A stretch of DNA of 12,389 nt. Source: an uncultured Gammaproteobacteria bacterium. Lineage in GTDB: Bacteria > Pseudomonadota > Gammaproteobacteria > SZUA-140. This document shows, piece after piece, positions 7,691 through 12,389 of this stretch. The notes below the pieces were generated by a model that made no database searches, had not been told where the DNA came from, and saw nothing but the letters and a program-made list of their open reading frames with translations. The stretch covers positions 1 through 12,389 of the forward strand of contig CALZIG010000048.1 of assembly GCA_945787585.1 (NCBI GenBank), read 5' to 3'. Position 1 is the stretch's first letter; the number at the start of each line of letters is the position of its first letter. A program made the position numbers and the translations under genes.

Positions 7691-8923
7691 TTAAAAATTA
7701 CCCTGAAACCAACTCTTCATCCGCGCCCAGATACCATTCCCACTTGCATCCCCGAGATTCGGGTGTTTTGCATGTCGCTGTGCATGTCCATATAACAGCA
7801 ACCCTACGCCTGTCGCATGGATGGGATTACGCACCACATCCACCAAGCCCTCTACATATTGCGGGACTCCTAATCGAACCGGCGTATGAAAGATCTCTTC
7901 TGCCAATTCAATCACCCCCTCCATCTTTGATGTTCCGCCGGTCAACACCACCCCTGCCGCAATCAGGTCATCAAAACCACTGCGACGTAGCTCTGCCCGA
8001 ATCAACGTAAACAACTCTTCATAACGAGGTTCAATCACCTCGGCCAGCGTCTGCCGCGCAAGACGTCGCGGTGGGCGATCACCCACACTCGGCACTTCAA
8101 TGGTCTCTTCCGGGCTGGCCAGTTGCGTCAACGCACAACCGTATTTGATCTTGATCTCTTCTGCGTATTGCGTCGGCGTACGCAACGCCACAGCGATGTC
8201 ATTGGTCACCTGGTCACCGGCGATTGGAATCACCGCCGTATGGCGAATCGAACCATCAGTAAAGATGGCGATATCTGTGGTGCCACCGCCGATGTCCACC
8301 AGGCAGACTCCCAGCTCTTTTTCATCATCCATCAACACGGAATAGCTGGACGCCAACTGCTCAAGAATCACATCATCCACTTCCAGTCCACAGCGACGCA
8401 CACACTTGATAATATTTTGCGCAGCGCTCACGGCACCGGTCACCATATGCACTTTCGCTTCAAGACGTACGCCCGACATCCCGATCGGCTCTTTGATCCC
8501 TTCCTGATTATCGATGATGAATTCTTGCGGCAGGATATGCAGAATTTTTTGATCAGCCGGGATCGCTACCGCGCGCGCTGCATCGATCACTCGATCAACA
8601 TCACCTGCGGCAATCTCGTTATCGCGTATCGCGACAATACCGTGTGAATTAAGGCTGCGGATATGACTGCCGGCGATGCCCGCATAGACCGCATGAATCT
8701 CACACCCAGCCATCAACTCGGCCTCTTCCACTGCGCGCTGAATGGACTGCACTGTCGATTCGATATTGACCACCACCCCCTTCTTAAGACCACGCGAGGG
8801 ATGTGAGCCGATGCCGATAATTTCAATCTTATCGTTTTCGGTAATCTCTCCCACAATCGCCACCACTTTGGAGGTGCCGATATCGAGTCCGACAATGAGA
8901 TCTTTTTCATCTTTTTTAGACAT
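7691..8923 (-). CDS. ftsA: FtsA, actin-like Z-ring membrane anchor
   Basis: A 410-residue actin-family ATPase that tethers FtsZ to the inner membrane and recruits later divisome proteins. The phosphate-binding segment LIVGLDIGTSKVVAIVGEI opens the protein; LVDIGGGTTDIAIF (phosphate 2) and VLTGGTSKMEGV (adenosine) follow. The FtsA-specific 1C subdomain lies at about residues 85-165 between the actin-like halves. The C-terminal GIWARMKSWFQGNF is the amphipathic membrane-targeting helix. I chose the ATG at 8923 (MSKKDEKDLIVG), preceded by a purine-rich GAGAGA stretch, because it matches family length. An in-frame TTG at 8959 would add 12 residues but has no good ribosome binding site. It lies 56 bp downstream of ftsQ and 55 bp upstream of ftsZ. 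Confidence 0.97.
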   Translation of the reverse strand: MSKKDEKDLIVGLDIGTSKVVAIVGEITENDKIEIIGIGSHPSRGLKKGVVVNIESTVQSIQRAVEEAELMAGCEIHAVYAGIAGSHIRSLNSHGIVAIRDNEIAAGDVDRVIDAARAVAIPADQKILHILPQEFIIDNQEGIKEPIGMSGVRLEAKVHMVTGAVSAAQNIIKCVRRCGLEVDDVILEQLASSYSVLMDDEKELGVCLVDIGGGTTDIAIFTDGSIRHTAVIPIAGDQVTNDIAVALRTPTQYAEEIKIKYGCALTQLASPEETIEVPSVGDRPPRRLARQTLAEVIEPRYEELFTLIRAELRRSGFDDLIAAGVVLTGGTSKMEGVIELAEEIFHTPVRLGVPQYVEGLVDVVRNPIHATGVGLLLYGHAQRHAKHPNLGDASGNGIWARMKSWFQGNF

Positions 8924-8979
8924 AATGTTGTCTCTCTCTACGCTCAATTCCGCAATCAATCCTAAAATAAGTCCAGCAT

Positions 8980-9759
8980 TTAACTTTGAGCAATTTCATT
9001 TTCTTTTCCAGTCACTGCATTCCAACGCACTGCAAAACCATTGGTGTAACGCAAATCGACTTCATCAATGGTGCGCACCCACTTCATCAACACCGTTGGG
9101 TAAATATCGATAAAACGCGATAGGCGCGCCTCACTCTCCTTGCGACCCAACAACAATTTAATCCCACTGCTCAATGTCACCACCCATGCACGTCGCTCAT
9201 CTTGTTTGAGCTTGGCAATCGTCAATGTATGTCCATCCAATAAACCACGGAGTTTGCGATATTGCGCCAACACCAACACACCATGGCTTCCCGGCCCCAT
9301 CAGCACCGGCAACTGCGAAAACTCGGCCACATCCTGTGGGAAGAAGAGTTCACCATCGGGGCTTACCAAACCGCGCTCACCCCAGCGCGCAGCCGCCGTC
9401 TGCTCTTCCACTGACACATAAAGCGTGTCGGGCCAGATGCGGCGCACGGATGCCTGCTTTACCCACGGCAGTGCTTCGATGGCCAGTTTCACATGCCCCA
9501 CATCAACCCCCAGAAAACCGTGCTGACTAAAACTGGCGGCGACCTGTTTTACCGCCAATGGCTGTACATGCACAAACATCCCTTCAACTTGCACAGACTT
9601 GATCTGCATCGTCTGCGGATCAATCACTTTCACCGCCACACGTTCGCCCGTAAAACCAATCGCAAGCAATACCAGCGTGGTTCCCACAATCCGAGGTAAC
9701 CAGGCCTTAAGCACAACCAATAAAACGTGCGGCTGCTGTTCTTTTTCTTGCTTAGCCAT
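8980..9759 (-). CDS. ftsQ: FtsQ, divisome membrane protein
   Basis: A 259-residue bitopic protein of the divisome that links early and late division proteins through FtsB and FtsL. A cytoplasmic basic N-terminus (about 1-20) precedes one membrane helix (about 21-38, ending VLLAIGF). A POTRA domain follows (about 51-118, starting MQIKSVQVEG and including ALPWVKQASVRRIWPDTLYV), then the beta-rich FtsQ domain (VSPDGELFFP..., to about 250). The ATG at 9759 overlaps the ddl stop codon by 8 bp (ATGGCTAA) and has a GGGGGTG stretch just upstream, which suggests translational coupling. An upstream in-frame start at 9813 inside ddl would add 18 residues unlike the family and is less likely. FtsQ is poorly conserved in sequence; position and domain order support the call. 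Confidence 0.95.
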   Translation of the reverse strand: MAKQEKEQQPHVLLVVLKAWLPRIVGTTLVLLAIGFTGERVAVKVIDPQTMQIKSVQVEGMFVHVQPLAVKQVAASFSQHGFLGVDVGHVKLAIEALPWVKQASVRRIWPDTLYVSVEEQTAAARWGERGLVSPDGELFFPQDVAEFSQLPVLMGPGSHGVLVLAQYRKLRGLLDGHTLTIAKLKQDERRAWVVTLSSGIKLLLGRKESEARLSRFIDIYPTVLMKWVRTIDEVDLRYTNGFAVRWNAVTGKENEIAQS

Positions 9760-10702
9760 GCGCACCCCCGGCGTCCACCATGCTGGTCTCAAGGATGCGC
9801 CACACCAACTCATCGAATTCGATACCCGCTGCTTTGGCGGCCATCGGCACCAGACTATGATCTGTCATTCCCGGTACCGTATTCACTTCAATCAACCAGC
9901 CTTTGTCCTGCGCGTCACACATTAGGTCAACCCGTCCCCAGCCATGACAACCCACCGCTTCGAAGGCGGTCAGTGCTAATTTCTGTAACGCCGATTCCTG
10001 CAGCGGTGCTAATCCGCACGGACAGATATAGCGAGTGTCATCAGACTGGTACTTCGCTTCATAATCATAAAAGGCGTGCGGTGTCTCGATACGGATTAGT
10101 GGCAACGCCTCGCCTTGTAGAATCGCTACCGTATATTCAGCGCCATCGACCCAATGCTCTGCCAACACCGTTGCCTCACTGCGCGCCGCTAGCTGCCACG
10201 CCTGCGCCACTCCTTCCACGGCGGTAACTTTACTCATACCGATACTGGAACCCTCTGTGGCAGGCTTCACCACCATTGGCAGTCCGACATTCTTCGCGAC
10301 TTCAGCAAAATCACTCTCACCGGTTAACACCTGATAAGCAGGTGTTGACAGGCCCATCCCCTGCCACAACTGCTTGGTACGTAACTTGTCCATGCCCAAT
10401 GCCGAACCCATCACACCGGTGCCGGTGTAGGGCAGGCCGAGTGTCTCCAACGCACCCTGAATCACACCATCTTCACCACCACTGCCATGTAAAATAATAA
10501 ATGCGCGATCAAAGCCCACCTGCCGCATCTGCAATAGATCTTCACTGGAAGGGTCAAAACAATGCGCATCGATGCCACTGCGCAGCAGCGACTGCAACAC
10601 CGCTGCGCCGCTCTTCAACGAGACCTCACGCTCCGAAGAACTGCCGCCCATCAGTACGGCGACCTTGCCAAAGTGTGCAGCTTGTTCGATGCGTCGCAAC
10701 AT
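9752..10702 (-). CDS. ddlB: D-alanine--D-alanine ligase
   Basis: A 316-residue ATP-grasp ligase that joins two D-alanines for the peptidoglycan stem peptide in the cytoplasm. Seen are the N-terminal GGSSSEREVSLKSG with the substrate-site E24, FIILHGSGGEDG, the ATP-binding VVKPATEGSSIGMSKV (K146, S153), Y214 in the omega loop, GRVDLM (R257, D259) and EVNTVPGMTDHSLVP (E272, N274, S283). D259, E272 and N274 are the probable metal ligands. I chose the ATG at 10702, which follows the murB stop as TAATATG, with AAGGG just upstream. An in-frame ATG at 10738 inside murB would add 12 residues. The 3' end overlaps ftsQ by 8 bp. The tyrosine omega-loop type indicates D-Ala-D-Ala rather than D-Ala-D-Lac synthesis (family knowledge). 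Confidence 0.97.
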   Translation of the reverse strand: MLRRIEQAAHFGKVAVLMGGSSSEREVSLKSGAAVLQSLLRSGIDAHCFDPSSEDLLQMRQVGFDRAFIILHGSGGEDGVIQGALETLGLPYTGTGVMGSALGMDKLRTKQLWQGMGLSTPAYQVLTGESDFAEVAKNVGLPMVVKPATEGSSIGMSKVTAVEGVAQAWQLAARSEATVLAEHWVDGAEYTVAILQGEALPLIRIETPHAFYDYEAKYQSDDTRYICPCGLAPLQESALQKLALTAFEAVGCHGWGRVDLMCDAQDKGWLIEVNTVPGMTDHSLVPMAAKAAGIEFDELVWRILETSMVDAGGAHG

Positions 10703-10703
10703 A

Positions 10704-11591
10704 TTACCCTTGCGCACTCTCGGCTGGCGCGGCATCACCTACAATATGAACCTCAGGCATCAGCTGAACACCTTGCTCTGCTTCAACACGCGCAATGACG
10801 AGTTGAATCAATCTCTCAATATCGTCTGCAGTTGCATCACCACGGTTAATAATAAAGTTGGCGTGTTTCTCTGAAACCACTGCGCCACCCACTGAAACAC
10901 CTTTGAGCCCACAGGCTTCAATCAGGCGACCGGCAAAATCACCCTCGGGATTACGAAAGACCGAACCACAACTCGCCTGCCCGGTCGGTTGCGTTTCATT
11001 GCGCCTTTCAAGTAACGCCTTGGTGCGCTTCAACCCGTCATCCCGCGCAATCTTGAGTCGAAAATGACCCGCGACAAACCACTCGTTGATCGGGCCTTCT
11101 ACTTTTCGATACGCGATACGATACTCTTCCGGTGTTCGCAGATAGCGACGTCCCAACCGGTCGATGGTCTCAACTGCCTCAACAATCGGCCACGTTTCGC
11201 CACCAAATGCCCCTGCATTCATCGCCAGTGCACCACCAACCGTCCCCGGAATACCGATCAAAAATTCTGCGCCGCCCAGGCCATAACGCACACTGGTACG
11301 GGCCAACTTGGCGCAGGGCACACCTGCTTCTGCACGAATCAAGTCACTCTCCAGTAGTGCAATCTTGCCCAGAACGCCACTGGTACAGATCACCGTGCCA
11401 TTGATTCCACCATCGCGCACCAATAGATTACTACCAAGGCCCACCCAGACAATCGCTTCATCAGCGGGCCTCTGTCGTAAAAAAACAGCGAGCTCTTCAA
11501 GGTTATCAGGCTTGAAAAAATGTTTGGCTACGCCGCCGGTACGCCACGATGTATGACGCGACATCGGCTCACTGGTACGTAATTCACCCAT
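10704..11591 (-). CDS. murB: MurB, UDP-N-acetylenolpyruvoylglucosamine reductase
   Basis: A 295-residue flavoprotein that reduces UDP-GlcNAc-enolpyruvate to UDP-MurNAc with NADPH in the cytoplasm. FAD-binding motifs are VGLGSNLLVRDGG and FLIGIPGTVGGALAMNAGAFGGE. Active-site residues are Y157/R158 (EYRIAYRK), the proton donor S210 (ASCGSVFRNP) and E280 (LMPEVHIVG). The size and the short GSVFRNP region fit type II MurB, shorter than the ~340-residue E. coli type I enzyme. I prefer the ATG at 11591 because the conserved N-terminus begins there (MGELRTSEPMSRHTSWRTGG) and GGAGGT lies 9 nt upstream. An in-frame GTG at 11639, two bases after the murC stop and preceded by AGAGGA, would add 16 residues. 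Both may be used. It runs directly into ddl. Confidence 0.96.
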   Translation of the reverse strand: MGELRTSEPMSRHTSWRTGGVAKHFFKPDNLEELAVFLRQRPADEAIVWVGLGSNLLVRDGGINGTVICTSGVLGKIALLESDLIRAEAGVPCAKLARTSVRYGLGGAEFLIGIPGTVGGALAMNAGAFGGETWPIVEAVETIDRLGRRYLRTPEEYRIAYRKVEGPINEWFVAGHFRLKIARDDGLKRTKALLERRNETQPTGQASCGSVFRNPEGDFAGRLIEACGLKGVSVGGAVVSEKHANFIINRGDATADDIERLIQLVIARVEAEQGVQLMPEVHIVGDAAPAESAQG

Positions 11592-11600
11592 AAAATTTTC

Positions 11601-11606
11601 ACCTCC
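11601..11606 (-). promoter_or_regulatory. Ribosome binding site favouring the internal murB start
   Basis: GGAGGT on the minus strand, 9 nt before the ATG at 11591. It is stronger than the AGAGGA serving the GTG at 11639, and it lies inside the first 16 codons of the longer reading frame. It decides my choice of the murB start. Confidence 0.6.
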
Positions 11607-11641
11607 GCCGACAACTGTTGTTTCGATACTGACTGTCACCG

Positions 11642-12388
11642 CTATGTCCTCTTATGTCCTTGTTGCAATGTTTCACATAAACGTACTGCGACACTGCCCA
11701 CATCGCCAGCCCCCAATGTCAGCAACACATCTCCTTGCTGCAACAAGCCAGACAAAACAACCTCTAGCTCATCGTTATCTTCAATGAAAACCGGATCCAC
11801 CTGATTACGTGTACGAATAGCGCGACACAGCGCACGCGAGTCTGCGCCGGCAATCGGGGTCTCACCCGCTGCATAAACCTCAAGCATCAACAGCACATCC
11901 GCCTCTGACAACTCTTTCGCAAAATCATCAAACAGTTCTTGAGTACGCGTATAGCGATGCGGTTGAAACACAACCACCAGACGACGCCCCGCCCAGCCAT
12001 CACGAATCGCCGCAATCGCCGCAGCGACTTCACGTGGATGATGACCGTAATCATCGATCATCAACACATCACCCGCCGCAGTTTTAAGCTCGTCGTAAAC
12101 ATGGAAACGACGAGCGATTCCCTGAAAGTTTTCCAGGCCGCGCAGGATCGCCGCATCATCGACACCCAGTTCATGCGCCACCGCAATCGCCGCCGTCGCA
12201 TTCAACACATTATGTTTACCCGCCATATTAAGTGTGACATCAAGCCACTGCGGTTCACCCGCGCGCGCCACGCGAAACTTTGTCACCGCCTGCTGCTGGC
12301 GAATATCCAATATCCTGATATCAGCGTGTTCCGATGTCCCGTAGGTCAATAATGGGCGTGAGAGTTCAGGTAGCACCTCTTTCACAAC
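11642..12388 (-). CDS. murC: MurC, UDP-N-acetylmuramate--L-alanine ligase (5' end outside window)
   Basis: The C-terminal 248 residues of MurC; the family is about 470-490 long, so roughly half, including the N-terminal UDP-binding domain and the ATP P-loop, is missing. MurC adds L-alanine to UDP-MurNAc with ATP in the cytoplasm. Visible are the central-domain end NMAGKHNVLNATAAIAVAHELG, FQGIARRF, the DDYGHHPREVAA motif and the C-terminal domain with VVFQPHRYTRTQELFDDFA, LEVYAAGETPIAGADS and LLTLGAGDVG. The reading frame continues to the window edge without a start; the GTG at 12385 is an internal valine. The stop lies two bases before the possible GTG start of murB, which indicates co-transcription. 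Confidence 0.97.
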   Translation of the reverse strand, partial: VVKEVLPELSRPLLTYGTSEHADIRILDIRQQQAVTKFRVARAGEPQWLDVTLNMAGKHNVLNATAAIAVAHELGVDDAAILRGLENFQGIARRFHVYDELKTAAGDVLMIDDYGHHPREVAAAIAAIRDGWAGRRLVVVFQPHRYTRTQELFDDFAKELSEADVLLMLEVYAAGETPIAGADSRALCRAIRTRNQVDPVFIEDNDELEVVLSGLLQQGDVLLTLGAGDVGSVAVRLCETLQQGHKRT

Positions 12389-12389
12389 C

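Noticed and set aside
8123..8647. 174-codon plus-strand ORF inside ftsA
   Set aside because: Antisense to intact ftsA; the His/Asp/Arg-rich translation does not look like a real protein.
8924..8959. Longer FtsA from a TTG start (12 extra residues)
   Set aside because: Rare start codon, no ribosome binding site, and the shorter form from the ATG at 8923 fits the family.
9760..9813. Longer FtsQ with 18 extra N-terminal residues
   Set aside because: The extension lies inside ddl and looks unlike FtsQ; the ATG at 9759 has a G-rich site and the overlap with the ddl stop typical of coupled genes.
9727..10227. 166-codon plus-strand ORF across the ftsQ-ddl junction
   Set aside because: It is antisense to two well-supported genes, rich in Pro/His/Arg, with no family resemblance.
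1..12389. CRISPR array, tRNA, rRNA, insertion sequence or prophage
   Set aside because: No regularly spaced repeats, tRNA-like cloverleaf, transposase frame or long terminal inverted repeats were seen; almost all of the sequence is explained by conserved genes.

Overview
The window is a stretch of gammaproteobacterial chromosome holding the 3' end of the dcw (division and cell wall) cluster and the genes that follow it. Nine of the ten genes lie on the minus strand. Read in the direction of transcription, from high to low coordinates, the order is murC (partial) - murB - ddl - ftsQ - ftsA - ftsZ - [212-bp gap] - lpxC - [one plus-strand DUF721/DciA-like gene] - M23 peptidase - secA - argJ (partial). 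The protein families and the order lpxC / DUF721 / M23 / secA / argJ point to a Gammaproteobacterium with a Pseudomonas-like or Chromatiales-like layout. The enteric layout lpxC-secM-secA is not present. Base composition looks moderate. The genus cannot be settled from the sequence alone.

Region by region: 9.7-12.4 kb is the tightly packed murC-murB-ddl-ftsQ block. It makes cytoplasmic peptidoglycan precursors (MurC, MurB, Ddl) and passes directly into the divisome gene ftsQ; neighbouring genes there overlap or nearly touch (TAATATG at murB/ddl, an 8-bp overlap at ddl/ftsQ). 6.5-9.0 kb is ftsA-ftsZ, encoding the Z-ring and its membrane anchor. A 212-bp intergenic region with a hairpin and a possible extended -10 element precedes lpxC, the committed step of lipid A synthesis. 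4.9-5.3 kb is a DUF721/DciA-like gene facing the other way, divergent from an M23 envelope peptidase and convergent with lpxC. 1.1-3.8 kb is secA, the Sec motor ATPase, with a palindrome in its upstream region. The window ends inside argJ (arginine biosynthesis).

Together the genes couple cell wall precursor synthesis, septum assembly, outer membrane lipid A synthesis, protein export and, probably, helicase loading. This is ordinary core chromosome: I saw no mobile element, CRISPR array, tRNA, rRNA or foreign-looking island. I found no clear candidate for a new system. The points most worth a second look are regulatory: the palindrome and tiny upstream ORF before secA, the possibly leaderless argJ with a strong hairpin in its promoter region, the structured ftsZ-lpxC gap, and the reversed DUF721 gene in the secM position.
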